64,000 nt of DNA. Source: Streptomyces sp. NBC_01750. Its GTDB lineage: Bacteria > Actinomycetota > Actinomycetes > Streptomycetales > Streptomycetaceae. Shown here piece by piece: positions 25,988 to 35,153 of this stretch; position 1 is the stretch's first letter; the number at the start of each line of letters is the position of its first letter. A program made the translations under genes and the position numbers. The notes beneath the pieces are model-generated. The model ran no database searches. It worked only from the letters and a program-made list of their open reading frames with translations, and had not been told where the DNA came from. Location of the stretch: assembly GCF_035918095.1 (NCBI RefSeq), contig NZ_CP109137.1:1240001-1304000 (forward strand), written 5' to 3'.

Positions 25988-27112
25988 TCAGGCCGCCGTG
26001 ACGCCCGACCCGGTGCGGCGCAGCCGGTACGCCCCCGCGCCGAGACCGATGAGCATCAGTACCGAGCCGGCAGCCAGGCTGCTGCCTGACATGGCCAGAG
26101 CACCGCCACCGGCGTGGACGCCACCGTTCGGCTTCTCCTTCTTCCACTCGGACTTGTCGTGGCCGCCCTTCTCGGACTTCTCGTAGTCGCCCTTCTCCTG
26201 GCCCCAGTCATCGGCCACGGTCATGGTCAGCGCGCCGCCACCGGTGTGGACACCGCCGTTCGGCTTCTCGCCCTTCCCGGACTTCTCGTAGTCGCCCTTG
26301 CCGTAGTCGCCCTTGCCGTGGTCGCCCTTCCAGGACTTCTCGTAGTCGCCCTTCTCGGACTTCTCCGAGTCGCCCTTCTCGGACTTCTCGGAATCACCCT
26401 TCTCGGACTTCTCCGAGTCACCCTTCTCGGACTTCTCCGAGTCACCCTTCTCAGACTTCTCCGAGTCACCCTTCTCAGACTTCTCCGAGTCACCCTTCTC
26501 GGACTTCTCGGAATCACCCTTCTCAGACTTCTCCGAGTCACCCTTCTCAGACTTCTCCGAGTCACCCTTCTCAGAGCCCGAGTCATCAATCAGGGCCATG
26601 GCCAGCGCGCCACCACCGGTGTGGACACCGCCACTCGGCTTCTCGGAGTAGGACTTCTCGTGGTCGCCCTTACCGTGGTCGCCCTTGCCGTGGTCGCCCT
26701 TCCAGGACTTCTCGTAGTCGCCCTTCTCGGACTTGTCCGAGTCGCCCTTCTCGGACTTCTCGGAATCACCCTTCTCAGACTTCTCCGAGTCGCCCTTCTC
26801 GGACTTCTCGGAATCACCCTTCTCAGACTTCTCCGAGTCGCCCTTCTCAGACTTCTCGGAATCACCCTTCTCAGACTTCTCCGAGTCGCCCTTCTCAGAC
26901 TTCTCGGAATCACCCTTCTCAGACTTCTCGGAATCACCCTTCTCAGACTTCTCCGAGTCACCCTTCTCAGACTTCTCTTGGCTGTCGCTGCTGGACGAGC
27001 CGCTTTCCTTGTTCCAGTCGTCTGCCGAAGTCACGGCGAACGCGGCGGGAACGGAGATCATGAGGACCGCAGTGGTAGCGGCTGACGCGAATAGGGTGCG
27101 GGCAGAGCGCAT
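25988..27112 (-). CDS. Secreted GDSEKSEK-repeat protein, likely cell-surface anchored
   Basis: This 374-residue protein starts with a signal peptide (RTLFASAATTAVLMISVPAAFA) and continues with two arrays of the 8-residue unit GDSEKSEK, about eleven and nine copies, each followed by GDYEKSWKGDHGKGD-type variants. Each array ends in a KP-(N/S)GGVHTGGGAL module; a third such module (KPNGGVHAGGGALAM) precedes a C-terminal membrane helix (SLAAGSVLMLIGLGAGAYRL) and the RLRR tail. The mature part is extremely Lys/Glu/Asp/Ser-rich and surely disordered. The start at 27112 is favoured by AAAGGA upstream and the immediate signal peptide. Its place next to a class F sortase suggests surface attachment. 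The function is unknown to me. Confidence 0.85.
   Translation of the reverse strand: MRSARTLFASAATTAVLMISVPAAFAVTSADDWNKESGSSSSDSQEKSEKGDSEKSEKGDSEKSEKGDSEKSEKGDSEKSEKGDSEKSEKGDSEKSEKGDSEKSEKGDSEKSEKGDSEKSEKGDSDKSEKGDYEKSWKGDHGKGDHGKGDHEKSYSEKPSGGVHTGGGALAMALIDDSGSEKGDSEKSEKGDSEKSEKGDSEKSEKGDSEKSEKGDSEKSEKGDSEKSEKGDSEKSEKGDSEKSEKGDSEKSEKGDYEKSWKGDHGKGDYGKGDYEKSGKGEKPNGGVHTGGGALTMTVADDWGQEKGDYEKSEKGGHDKSEWKKEKPNGGVHAGGGALAMSGSSLAAGSVLMLIGLGAGAYRLRRTGSGVTAA
26351..26574. repeat. 24-bp coding tandem array (C-proximal)
   Basis: About nine near-identical 24-base units encode GDSEKSEK. Units differ mainly at synonymous positions (TCGGAC/TCAGAC, TCCGAG/TCGGAA), so the array probably changes length by slippage or unequal exchange while keeping frame. 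Confidence 0.9.
26721..26977. repeat. 24-bp coding tandem array (N-proximal)
   Basis: About eleven units of the same 24-base repeat as the C-proximal array. The two arrays share synonymous variants, which points to duplication of the whole array plus its following GGVHTGGGAL module. Confidence 0.9.
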
Positions 27113-27523
27113 GGGACACATTCCTTTCGCCGCGGCTGCGAAGACCGACACTTCATCGGTCACCGGATCGCAGGGGCGACTTGATTCACCGTCAGCCTCT
27201 TTTCCCCCCCGCACCAGCCGGGAGCGCTGCATTCGGGCTACACCGTGCGCTCTTCGAGTGAGAAAAAGCCGATAGTCACCCATTGGACGGCACGCCACGC
27301 CGAGTGGAGGTTTCGTCCATCACCGGCTCCCTCATGAGCTGATTGCGCCTCAGTTTCAGCTCTGTTCCCGGCCCCGCCGCGGTTTCGGGCCCCGCCTCTA
27401 CCCATGGGTAATTTGGCTGATCATCATCTCACCGCGGCTGCTTCTCCACCTCTACGATCCGATCACCGCACCCCGGTGGTGCAGTGCCTCCTGGCACGAC
27501 GGTCCGAGCCAGATGGAGCACGA

Positions 27524-29233
27524 GTGAGACGAACACAACGCCACGGTGGACACCGCGCCAAGGCCGGGGCAGTGAGTGCCGCTGTCGCGGTGGCACTCGT
27601 CCTCGTCGGAACAGTCGCCGCGGCACCCGCAGCGCAGGCAGCGGGGACGGCACCGGCATCAGCGGACCCGGGGCCGCAGCGCGCGGCAGCCCACGCCACG
27701 GCGGGACCCTCCCTGCGCCTCACCGACATCCCGATGAAGGACGGTGTCGTCCTCAAGGCGAACGTCTTCACCCCCGCCCCAGGCACACCCGGCGCCGACG
27801 CGCACGGCCGCTACCCGGTGATCGTGCAGCCGGCCAGCTGGGGGCAGAACGACCTCGAGTACGTCCTGCAGGGCAAGAAACTCGCCGCGAGCGGCTATCT
27901 CGTGGTCACTTACACCGTCCGCGGCTTCTGGCTCTCCGGCGGCGAGGTCGACGTTGCCGGGCCCAAGGACGTGGCGGACATCTCGTCGGTCATCGACTGG
28001 GTCATCGCCCGGACTCCGGCCGATCCGCGGCGGATCGGGATGACCGGTCTCTCCCTGGGCGGCGGTCTGACCCTGATGGGGGCCGCCGCCGATCCGCGGA
28101 TCAAAGCGGTGGCCGCGATGAGCGGTTGGGGAGACCTGGTCGACTCGCTGTACAGCGGCGAGACGCGGCATCTGCAGGCCGCCGCCGCACTCACCGCCGT
28201 AGGGGCACCCGTCGGCCGCGAGAGCGCCGAGTTCCGGCGGATGCTTGCCAACCTCTTCTCCGACCGCAATGCCCCCGACGTCGTCAGATGGGCGCAGACC
28301 AGGTCCCCGGGCGCACACGTGGACCGCATCAACACCAACGGCACGGCCGTCTTCCTCGCCGGCGCATGGGGTGACAGCATCTTCAACCCCAGCCAGATCA
28401 CTGCCTTTTATCAGAAGCTGACCGGTCCCAAGCGGATCGAGCTACGTCCCGGCGACCATGCCACGCAGGAGGTCACCGGACTGCTCGGGCTGGACAACGC
28501 CACCTGGGCGAGCGCGCTCAGCTGGTTCGACGAGCACCTCAAAGGCAGCGGCGGCTCAGCTCGGCCGCCGGTGGAGCTGGAAGTGCGGCCCGGCGGCGCA
28601 CGCGAGACCTATCCCTCCTGGCAGGCCATCAGTTCCCGGACCCAGCGGCTGCGGCTCGGCGGGGCGAACGCCTTCGGCACCGGTGCCCTCGACGGCGGCC
28701 CGCCCGGGAACAGCGGCACGGCCGGGACGGGATGGCAGACGCCGGTCGTCGGCGGTACTAACTCGGGCGCCGACGGCGGCATCACCGAACTGTCAGGGCT
28801 GCTCGACCAGGTCGTCAAGCTGCCTCCCGTCGTCGTGGTCCCGTCGCTGCCCCGCTGGTCCGGAGCCGTATGGCAGTCGGCACCGTACGAAGCCACACAG
28901 CACATCCGCGGAGCCGTCAGGCTGCACACGACCGTCACCGCCTCCGAGCCGGAGGGCACGGTGATCGGCTACCTCTACGACGTGAACGCCCTCGGCGTGG
29001 GGAAGTTGATCTCCCACGCACCGCAGAGCTGGTCCGGCAGGATGCCGGGGCGGGCCTTCCCCCTCGACATCCCGCTCTTCGCCACCGCCTACGACCTGCC
29101 CGCCGGGCACGGGCTGGCTCTGGTCCTCGATACCAAGGACCCGCTGTACGGCGGTCGCACACCGCTCCTCAGCAAGGTGTCGTTCGGCTCGCCGGAGAAC
29201 GACCCGTCCGAACTCCTGCTGCCCCTGCGCTGA
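27524..29233 (+). CDS. Secreted CocE/NonD family hydrolase (X-Pro dipeptidyl-peptidase S15 type)
   Basis: The 569-residue protein has a signal peptide (AGAVSAAVAVALVLVGTVAA, cleavage after AAQA) and an alpha/beta-hydrolase domain: nucleophile elbow GMTGLSLGGGLTLMG, acid in LAGAWGDSIFNP, and histidine in RPGDHATQEV. A C-terminal jelly-roll domain (about residues 380-569) fits the S15/CocE family. It probably cleaves esters, acylated compounds or X-Pro peptides outside the cell. The GTG at 27524 is chosen because GATGGAGCAC precedes it and the signal peptide follows; the frame is open to 27404. The following 174 bases show no gene. Confidence 0.87.
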   Translation: MRRTQRHGGHRAKAGAVSAAVAVALVLVGTVAAAPAAQAAGTAPASADPGPQRAAAHATAGPSLRLTDIPMKDGVVLKANVFTPAPGTPGADAHGRYPVIVQPASWGQNDLEYVLQGKKLAASGYLVVTYTVRGFWLSGGEVDVAGPKDVADISSVIDWVIARTPADPRRIGMTGLSLGGGLTLMGAAADPRIKAVAAMSGWGDLVDSLYSGETRHLQAAAALTAVGAPVGRESAEFRRMLANLFSDRNAPDVVRWAQTRSPGAHVDRINTNGTAVFLAGAWGDSIFNPSQITAFYQKLTGPKRIELRPGDHATQEVTGLLGLDNATWASALSWFDEHLKGSGGSARPPVELEVRPGGARETYPSWQAISSRTQRLRLGGANAFGTGALDGGPPGNSGTAGTGWQTPVVGGTNSGADGGITELSGLLDQVVKLPPVVVVPSLPRWSGAVWQSAPYEATQHIRGAVRLHTTVTASEPEGTVIGYLYDVNALGVGKLISHAPQSWSGRMPGRAFPLDIPLFATAYDLPAGHGLALVLDTKDPLYGGRTPLLSKVSFGSPENDPSELLLPLR

Positions 29234-29407
29234 ATGCCGACGCATGAGTCCGCGAAGGACGCGCGAGCCGAACTCGCCGCCGACGCCAGCCGCATCAGCC
29301 GTGTCCAGAACTCAAGGGGAGCCCGGGAAACCCCCCGTCAAGGTTGTTCGGTACGGCCGGATTTCGGCACTGCGGTCTCGCCACGTGCGAGGGGCCGGTC
29401 GCCCGGT

Positions 29408-30946
29408 CTATGCGCCACGACGGACCCGTGCGGCCTTGCGGGCCTCGGCGGTCTGCCGGGCCTCGGTGGCCCGGCGGGACTCACCACCGGAGCGACCGGG
29501 CTGACCCGGACGGGTGCCGCGGCCGCGGAACGGGGCGCCGCCGCGCTTGGGGCGCTCCGTCACGGGTGCGGTGATGGTGATGGGGATGCCGGAGGGGGGC
29601 TGTGCGCCGGTGATGCGGCTGAGTTCGGCTTCGCCGGAGCGGACCTGGGCGGTGTGCGGGGTGATGCCGGCGGCTGCCATGAGGCGTGCCATGTCGCGGC
29701 GTTGGTTGGGCAGGACCAGGGTGACGACGCTGCCGGATTCGCCGGCGCGGGCGGTGCGGCCGCCGCGGTGCAGGTAGTCCTTGTGGTCGCTGGGCGGGTC
29801 GACGTTGACGACGAGGTCGAGGTTGTCGACGTGGATGCCGCGGGCGGCGACGTTGGTGGCCACCAGTGCGGTGACGTGGCCGGTCTTGAACTGGGCGAGG
29901 GTGCGGGTGCGCTGGGGCTGGGACTTGCCGCCGTGCAGTGCGGCGGCGCGTACGCCGCTGTTCAGCAGGTGTTTGGTGAGCTGGTCCACGGCGTGCTTGG
30001 TGTCCAGGAACATGATCACCCGGCCGTCGCGGGCCGCGATCTCGGTGGTGGTGGCGTATTTGTCGGTGCCGTGGACGTGCAGGACGTGGTGTTCCATCGT
30101 GGTGACGGCGCCCGCGGAGGGGTCGACGGAGTGGACGACCGGGTCGTGGAGGTAGCGGCGGACCAGGAGGTCGACGTTGCGGTCCAGGGTGGCGGAGAAG
30201 AGCATCCGCTGGCCTTCGGGGCGTACCTGGTCCAGGAGTTCGGTGACCTGGGGCATGAAGCCCATGTCGGCCATCTGGTCGGCCTCGTCCAGGACGGTGA
30301 TGTTCACCCGGTCCAGGCGGCAGTCCTTGCGCTCGATGAGGTCCTTGAGGCGGCCCGGGGTCGCCACGACGACCTCGGCCCCGGCGCGCAGTGCGCCGGC
30401 CTGGCGGCCGATGGACATGCCGCCGACCACGGTGGCCAGCCGCAGCTTCAGCGACCGGGCGTACGGGGTGAGCGCGTCGGTGACCTGCTGGGCCAGCTCC
30501 CGGGTGGGCACCAGGACCAGCGCCAGCGGCTGCCGGGGCTCCGCGCGCTTGCCCTCGGTACGCGCCAGCAGGGCCAGGCCGAAGGCGAGCGTCTTGCCCG
30601 AGCCGGTACGTCCTCGGCCCAGAACATCCCGCCCGGCCAGCGTGTTCGGCAGCGTGGCCGCCTGAATCGGGAACGGCTCGTTCATGCCGAGGCTGGTGAG
30701 CGTCGTCAGCAGCTCGGCCGGCATGTCCAGTTCGCCGAAGGTCGCAGCCGCGGGGAGGGCCGGGGTGATGGTGACGGGCAGGGCGAACTCCCCCTGCAGT
30801 GCGGCGGGACGACGCCCATAGCCGCCGGAGCGGTTGCCGGGGCGGCTCTGGCCCTGCGGGCGGAAGCGGGCGCCCCGGTCGGAACCGGCGGATCCGCCCC
30901 TGCGGGGGTTGGAGTAGCGGTCGTTCGTGCGAGCTGAGCGGTTCAT
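29408..30946 (-). CDS. DEAD-box ATP-dependent RNA helicase
   Basis: The 512-residue helicase carries Q motif FPIQAATLPNTLAGRD, motif I GRTGSGKT, Ia PTRELAQQ, Ib TPGRLKDLI, II VLDEADQM, III SAT, V VATNVAARGIHVDNLD and VI HRGGRTARAG. Both ends are basic and Arg/Gly-rich (PRRGGSAGSDRGARF; PFRGRGTRPGQPGRSGG), useful for RNA binding. GAGGAAGG precedes the chosen ATG. It lies downstream of a cold-shock protein gene on the same strand, so a cold-induced role in unwinding structured RNA is likely. The motif I start, GRTGSGKT, differs from the usual AQTGSGKT. Confidence 0.94.
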   Translation of the reverse strand: MNRSARTNDRYSNPRRGGSAGSDRGARFRPQGQSRPGNRSGGYGRRPAALQGEFALPVTITPALPAAATFGELDMPAELLTTLTSLGMNEPFPIQAATLPNTLAGRDVLGRGRTGSGKTLAFGLALLARTEGKRAEPRQPLALVLVPTRELAQQVTDALTPYARSLKLRLATVVGGMSIGRQAGALRAGAEVVVATPGRLKDLIERKDCRLDRVNITVLDEADQMADMGFMPQVTELLDQVRPEGQRMLFSATLDRNVDLLVRRYLHDPVVHSVDPSAGAVTTMEHHVLHVHGTDKYATTTEIAARDGRVIMFLDTKHAVDQLTKHLLNSGVRAAALHGGKSQPQRTRTLAQFKTGHVTALVATNVAARGIHVDNLDLVVNVDPPSDHKDYLHRGGRTARAGESGSVVTLVLPNQRRDMARLMAAAGITPHTAQVRSGEAELSRITGAQPPSGIPITITAPVTERPKRGGAPFRGRGTRPGQPGRSGGESRRATEARQTAEARKAARVRRGA

Positions 30947-31255
30947 GCAGAACCTTCCTCGATATGGCACGTATCGAGGAATTCTCAGCAGCAATGAGCG
31001 CCACGGAATTGCAAGAACGAGCCGAATAAAAGACTGGAACGAAGTCGGCCGACCGGTGCAGAATATAGCGACGACGCCTGGCTTCGGACTGCCAGGAATC
31101 CACCGGATTGGGCGGCCGGGCCTTACAGGGACGCGAGCGGACCTATTTGCGGCCGGAGCCATGCACGCAGAACAACAGCGCACGGCCTGATATCACGCAT
31201 GCCGTAAAATGCCATAACGGCAGCTCGGGCAATCCCTGCGAAACAGCAACGAGCC

Positions 31256-31283
31256 GGGGCCCGCACCCCAAGGTGCCGACCCC
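31256..31283 (-). terminator. Hairpin between the cold-shock gene and the helicase
   Basis: On the minus strand GGGG-TC-GGCACC pairs with GGTGC-GG-GCCCC around a TTGG loop. It starts 23 bases after the cold-shock stop codon, inside the 359-base gap before the helicase. It could end the abundant short cold-shock transcript or attenuate read-through. The rest of 30947-31255 contains no gene and serves as helicase leader. Confidence 0.55.
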
Positions 31284-31305
31284 AGCTGCGTCGTGCTTGT
31301 CAGCG

Positions 31306-31509
31306 TCAGGCAGGAACGATGTTCTCCGCCTGCGGGCCCTTCTGGCCCTGCGTGACGTCGAAGTTCACCTTCTGACCTTCCTGCAGCTCACGGAAGCCCT
31401 GGGTGGCGATGTTCGAGTAGTGGGCGAAGACGTCGGGGCCGCCGCCGTCCTGCTCGATGAAGCCGAAACCCTTTTCCGCGTTGAACCACTTCACGGTGCC
31501 AGTAGCCAT
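31306..31509 (-). CDS. csp: Cold-shock protein (CspA family)
   Basis: The 67-residue OB-fold protein contains RNP1 KGFGFIEQD and RNP2 DVFAHYSNI and ends in [10 protein letters not shown], a standard CspA. It binds single-stranded RNA and DNA and melts mRNA structure. AAAGGAG at 7-8 bases before the ATG is a strong ribosome site. The upstream region is AT-richer than average, consistent with a long structured 5' leader, as known for csp genes. A DEAD-box helicase gene follows on the same strand. Confidence 0.96.
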   Translation of the reverse strand: MATGTVKWFNAEKGFGFIEQDGGGPDVFAHYSNIATQGFRELQEGQKVNFDVTQGQKGPQAENIVPA

Positions 31510-32017
31510 GTCAAATCTCCTTTGGGGCAGTACTCGGAGTCCGCACTGTGCGAACCCCGACGTCGCCGCGATGATTACCCCGTCCGGAAAACAGCACCGG
31601 AAATACAAAAGTGCCCGATGGCTTAAAGCCATACGAAGCACTTGAAGTGTCAATGGGAACCACAACTGCAAGTGGGATCAAGAGTAGCACGGTGCAAGCA
31701 TCCGGAGCACGGCAAGTACTACCATTTCGCCCGTGACGCCAGGGACCCGCATCACACACTGCGTAAATTTCTGAAGCTGCGGCAACAGATATCAGCTCCC
31801 GCAGAGCGTGGGGCAGAAGCCGGGCGGGGCAGGGCCACGGCTCATCGGGCAAGTCGTGAGCCACATCCCCCGTCGCTGCGTGCTTGTTGCGTATCACTCG
31901 CGGCCTCCGGGATCGGCCATCTCCCCGGTCGGCCAAGGAATCTCAGGCGGACCTGCCGGTCCGGGTTGTCGCGGTTGGGGTCCGCCGGACTCCGTCAGGG
32001 CGATCCTCAGTCAGCCG
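31510..32017. other. Cold-shock gene leader and non-coding gap
   Basis: This 508-base stretch lies upstream of csp and downstream of the DUF429 gene (both minus strand). The first ~130 bases are AT-rich and probably hold the csp promoter and 5' untranslated region. I see no convincing gene or repeat in the remainder. Confidence 0.5.
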
Positions 32018-32809
32018 TCAGCGGCGGAGGGCCGCCAGATCCGTACCGGGCAGGTGGATCCAGCCCTCCTGCCGGGCTGCCGCGCGCTCGTCCGGAGAAC
32101 GCGGCCACCGAGAGTCCCCGATCAGGACGGCGCGAGCGACCAGGGCGCAGAGCAACGCGTCCAGATGGTCGTGGCTGTCGAAACACTGCCCGCGCACCGG
32201 CTCGGGGAGCGCCACCCCCAAGCCCGCCTCGACCGAGCGGACGATGTGCTCCCGGACGGCACGCGCTGCGGGCGTAGCGCTCTTGTAGCTACCGGAAAGG
32301 CGGATCCCCCACCGCCGGAGTGCGGCGGCGGGGTAGACCTCGGCAATCGGTCCCGACCCGTCCCGGGGCACGGGGACACCGGTCGCCGCGAGTCCATCCA
32401 GCAGATAGGCCGCTCGCAGCGCCACGACGCCCAGAAGATCGGTGGACACCGACAGCGGAGGCCGCATCGAGGTCGCCTTCCATGTGAGGTCGTCGGTGAC
32501 CCTGAATCGCAGCGCATCCAGACCGGGCCTCCCGTCCGCACGCTCCTCGAACCTGACGGCAGGCGGCAGCCGCTCGCCCCGGTGGTGGGCCAGGACCGTC
32601 GCCACAAAGCTCGACGGCCAGCCAAGAGGGCAGTCGAGGCCTGTCTTGTCGGCAGCCCGGACAACTGCCAGCAGACCCTCATCCCCCTCGGGCACGACGA
32701 ACTCCACCGCCAAGCCGTCTCCGCCACCCCAGAGCACCCGGCACACAGCCGTACGCCGTGCGCTGGCAGCAAGGTCGACCCCGACCGTGACCGACTGTCG
32801 TTGCCTCAT
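32018..32809 (-). CDS. DUF429 domain protein (RNase H-fold, predicted nuclease)
   Basis: The 263-residue product begins SVTVGVDLAAS, the first acidic strand of the RNase-H-like DUF429 fold, and continues with TGLDCPLGWP, IAEVYPAAALRRWG and the late acidic cluster SHDHLDALLCALVARA. Conserved aspartates at both ends could coordinate metal as in other RNase H-fold nucleases. No substrate is known. GGGAGGATC precedes the ATG at 32809; an open frame further upstream is unconserved. It is 77 bases downstream of the deleted SDR gene on the same strand, and may or may not be cotranscribed. Confidence 0.8.
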   Translation of the reverse strand: MRQRQSVTVGVDLAASARRTAVCRVLWGGGDGLAVEFVVPEGDEGLLAVVRAADKTGLDCPLGWPSSFVATVLAHHRGERLPPAVRFEERADGRPGLDALRFRVTDDLTWKATSMRPPLSVSTDLLGVVALRAAYLLDGLAATGVPVPRDGSGPIAEVYPAAALRRWGIRLSGSYKSATPAARAVREHIVRSVEAGLGVALPEPVRGQCFDSHDHLDALLCALVARAVLIGDSRWPRSPDERAAARQEGWIHLPGTDLAALRR

Positions 32810-32886
32810 GCCGCGATCCTCCCGCAGCAGGGCGGCAGACCACCGCACCCGGGCGCTACGTGCAATGCCGGACCCCCGCGACAAGC

Positions 32887-33123
32887 TCAGTCCGGGAACC
32901 GGGGCCCGACCGCGGTGCGGCACCGGCCGCCCTTGCCTTGCCTGAACGGGAGCACGTCACCGAGCAGCCGCCCGCCGTCGATCACCAGGGTCTCACCGGT
33001 GATCCGACTCGCGGCGTCCGAGACGAGAACGGCGACCGTCGCGGCGACGGCCCGGGCGAGTCCGATACCCCGTGAGGCGCCGGTGACGACCGCGGTGCGG
33101 CCGGTGAGATCGAGTCCTGCCAT
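32887..33123 (-). pseudogene. Internally deleted short-chain dehydrogenase
   Basis: Only the two ends of an SDR remain, joined in frame in 78 codons. The start MAGLDLTGRTAVVTGASRG with GIGLARAVA is the N-terminal cofactor loop, and it runs straight into VLVSDAASRITGETLVIDGG, the typical C-terminal end. About 170-200 central residues, including Ser-Tyr-Lys catalysis, are missing. The start lies one base from the stop of the acyl-CoA dehydrogenase gene, so it was the last gene of that operon. It cannot be an active SDR. Confidence 0.88.
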
Positions 33124-33124
33124 G

Positions 33125-34354
33125 TCAGCTCACCGCTGCCGTGGCAACGTCGCGGTACTGCCGCAGTTCCTGTTTGGCGATGGCCCTCTTGTGGACCTCG
33201 TCGGGACCGTCCGCCAGCCGCAACGTCCGCAGATGCGCGTACATCATGGCCAACGGGAAGTCGTCGGTCACTCCGGCTCCCCCGTGCACCTGGATCGCGC
33301 GGTCGATGATCTTCAACGCGATGTTCGGGGCTGCCACCTTGATGGCCGCGATCTCGGTGCGCGCTTCCTTGTTCCCGACCGTGTCCATCAGATGCGCGGC
33401 CTTGAGCGTGAGCAGGCGGATCATCTCGATGTCGATCCGCGCTTCCGCGATCCAGTCCTGGACGTTGGACCGTTCGGCAACCGGACGACCGAATGTCACC
33501 CGTGACTGCGCGCGCCGGCACATCAGCTCCAGCGCCCGCTCGGCCGCGCCGATCGCCCGCATGCAGTGGTGGATACGACCGGGCCCGAGGCGGGCCTGGC
33601 TGATCGCGAAGCCCTCGCCCTCACCTTTGAGGATGTCCTTGGCCGGCACGCGCACATTCTCGAAGGTGATCTCCGCGTGGCCCTCGCGATCGGCGTACCC
33701 GAAGACCGGGAGGTTCCGGATCACGGTGACCCCGGGGGCGTCGATGGGGACGACCATCATCGACTGCTGGCGATGTGGGACCGCCGTGGGGTCGGTCTTG
33801 CCCATCACGATGAGCACCTTGCAGTTCTTGTGCATCGCGTTCGATGCGAACCACTTGCGGCCGTTGAGGATGTACTCGTCGCCGTCGCGCTCCATGCGCA
33901 GCTCGATGTTGGTGGCGTCGGAACTGGCCACTGCCGGCTCGGTCATCGCGAAGGCCGAGGCCATGGTGCCCTCGAGCAGCGGCCCCAGGTACTCCTCCCT
34001 GTGCTCGTCGGTGCCGAAGAGGGTGAGCACCTCCATGTTCCCGGTGTCCGGGGCATTGCAGTTGCACGCTTCCGAAGCGATGTGGCTGCGCCCCATGATC
34101 TCCGCCAGCGGCGCGTACTCGAGGTTGGTGAGTCCGGGCCCCCACTCGGGATGCGGGTGGAAGAGGTTCCACAGTCCCCGCCGACGGGCCTCGACCTTGA
34201 GCTCCTCGATGATCGGGGGCTGGAAGTGCGGGTCACCCGACGCGCGCATCTGCTCGTCGTACACCGGCTCAGCGGGGTAGATGTGCGAATCCATGAACTC
34301 GAGCAGATCCGCCTGGTACATCTTGGCGCGGTCCGAGGTCTCAAACAGCGACAT
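33125..34354 (-). CDS. Acyl-CoA dehydrogenase family protein
   Basis: The 409-residue flavoprotein has the FAD/substrate segment [36 protein letters not shown], the segment [20 protein letters not shown] and the C-terminal [20 protein letters not shown]. It resembles the ACAD10/11-like long-chain group and should oxidise acyl-CoA to enoyl-CoA, passing electrons to ETF. Its start lies 14 bases inside the enoyl-CoA hydratase gene, which implies cotranslation. It belongs to the operon read from 35968 leftward, preceded by the TTGAA/TTCAA dyad. Confidence 0.94.
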   Translation of the reverse strand: MSLFETSDRAKMYQADLLEFMDSHIYPAEPVYDEQMRASGDPHFQPPIIEELKVEARRRGLWNLFHPHPEWGPGLTNLEYAPLAEIMGRSHIASEACNCNAPDTGNMEVLTLFGTDEHREEYLGPLLEGTMASAFAMTEPAVASSDATNIELRMERDGDEYILNGRKWFASNAMHKNCKVLIVMGKTDPTAVPHRQQSMMVVPIDAPGVTVIRNLPVFGYADREGHAEITFENVRVPAKDILKGEGEGFAISQARLGPGRIHHCMRAIGAAERALELMCRRAQSRVTFGRPVAERSNVQDWIAEARIDIEMIRLLTLKAAHLMDTVGNKEARTEIAAIKVAAPNIALKIIDRAIQVHGGAGVTDDFPLAMMYAHLRTLRLADGPDEVHKRAIAKQELRQYRDVATAAVS

Positions 34355-35153
34355 CTGAACTCCTGTTGGGTAGGGAGGGAAAATTCGGTGGGCGCTTGTC
34401 GAGGTGACTGGCCACGCCTTCGACGAAATCGGCCCCGTGGAAGGCCTGGAGCATGACCTCTTCCGCCCGGGTCACGGACTCGCCGTAGGTCCCGTCCGCG
34501 TCGTCGCGCAGTTGGTTCTTGATGGTGGCCATGGACGCCGGGGAGCAGCGCGTCGCCAGATCGGCGGCGTACGCGACAGCGGCATCGACGACACTGCCGT
34601 TGGGGACCAGGTGGTCGAGGAGTCCGATACGTAGTGCCTCCTCGGCGTCCACCATGCGACTCGACAGCAGCAGGTCGGTTGCCCGGCTGTGGCCCACCAG
34701 CCGGGGCAACAGCCAGGAGATCCCGTACTCGGCGATCAGCCCGCGCTGCGCGAATGCCGTGGTGAACCGGGCCGAGGGCGAGCCGAAGCGAATGTCGCAG
34801 TAGAGCGCCTCCACCATGCCCAGGCCCGCGGCCACCCCGCCCACCGCACCGATCAGCGGTTTACGCAGGGTCAGCGGCACGTCGCGCGGCCGGCGCCGCG
34901 CCATGTCCGCCTCGGAGACCTCGCCGACCGCCTGCAGCCGCTGGAGGTCGGCGCCGGCGCAGAATCCGCGTCCGGCGCCGGTGACCACGACGGCGCGTAC
35001 GTCCGGGTCGTCTTCCGCGGCGTCGAGCAGCGTGAAGTAGCGGTCTTCGAGTTCGCCGGTCCAGGCGTTCAGTTTGGCGGGCCGGTTGAACGTGAGCACC
35101 AGTACGGGCCCGCGATGTTCGGCAAGGACGAGCTGACCCGGCGCGCCGGTCAT
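34341..35153 (-). CDS. Enoyl-CoA hydratase/isomerase family protein
   Basis: The 270-residue crotonase-fold protein contains the CoA-binding [13 protein letters not shown], first oxyanion strand [18 protein letters not shown] and second segment [20 protein letters not shown] with [11 protein letters not shown]. It should hydrate the enoyl-CoA made by the dehydrogenase next to it. The start at 35153 overlaps the upstream SDR stop (ATGA), and its own end overlaps the dehydrogenase start by 14 bases, so three genes form a tight operon. Confidence 0.93.
   Translation of the reverse strand: MTGAPGQLVLAEHRGPVLVLTFNRPAKLNAWTGELEDRYFTLLDAAEDDPDVRAVVVTGAGRGFCAGADLQRLQAVGEVSEADMARRRPRDVPLTLRKPLIGAVGGVAAGLGMVEALYCDIRFGSPSARFTTAFAQRGLIAEYGISWLLPRLVGHSRATDLLLSSRMVDAEEALRIGLLDHLVPNGSVVDAAVAYAADLATRCSPASMATIKNQLRDDADGTYGESVTRAEEVMLQAFHGADFVEGVASHLDKRPPNFPSLPNRSSDVAV

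Noticed and set aside
26323..26985. CRISPR array
   Set aside because: Units are contiguous coding repeats without spacers.
26114..27085. Leucine-rich plus-strand frame opposite the GDSEKSEK protein
   Set aside because: It is the mirror of the 24-bp repeat; the minus strand has a signal peptide, ribosome site and membrane anchor.
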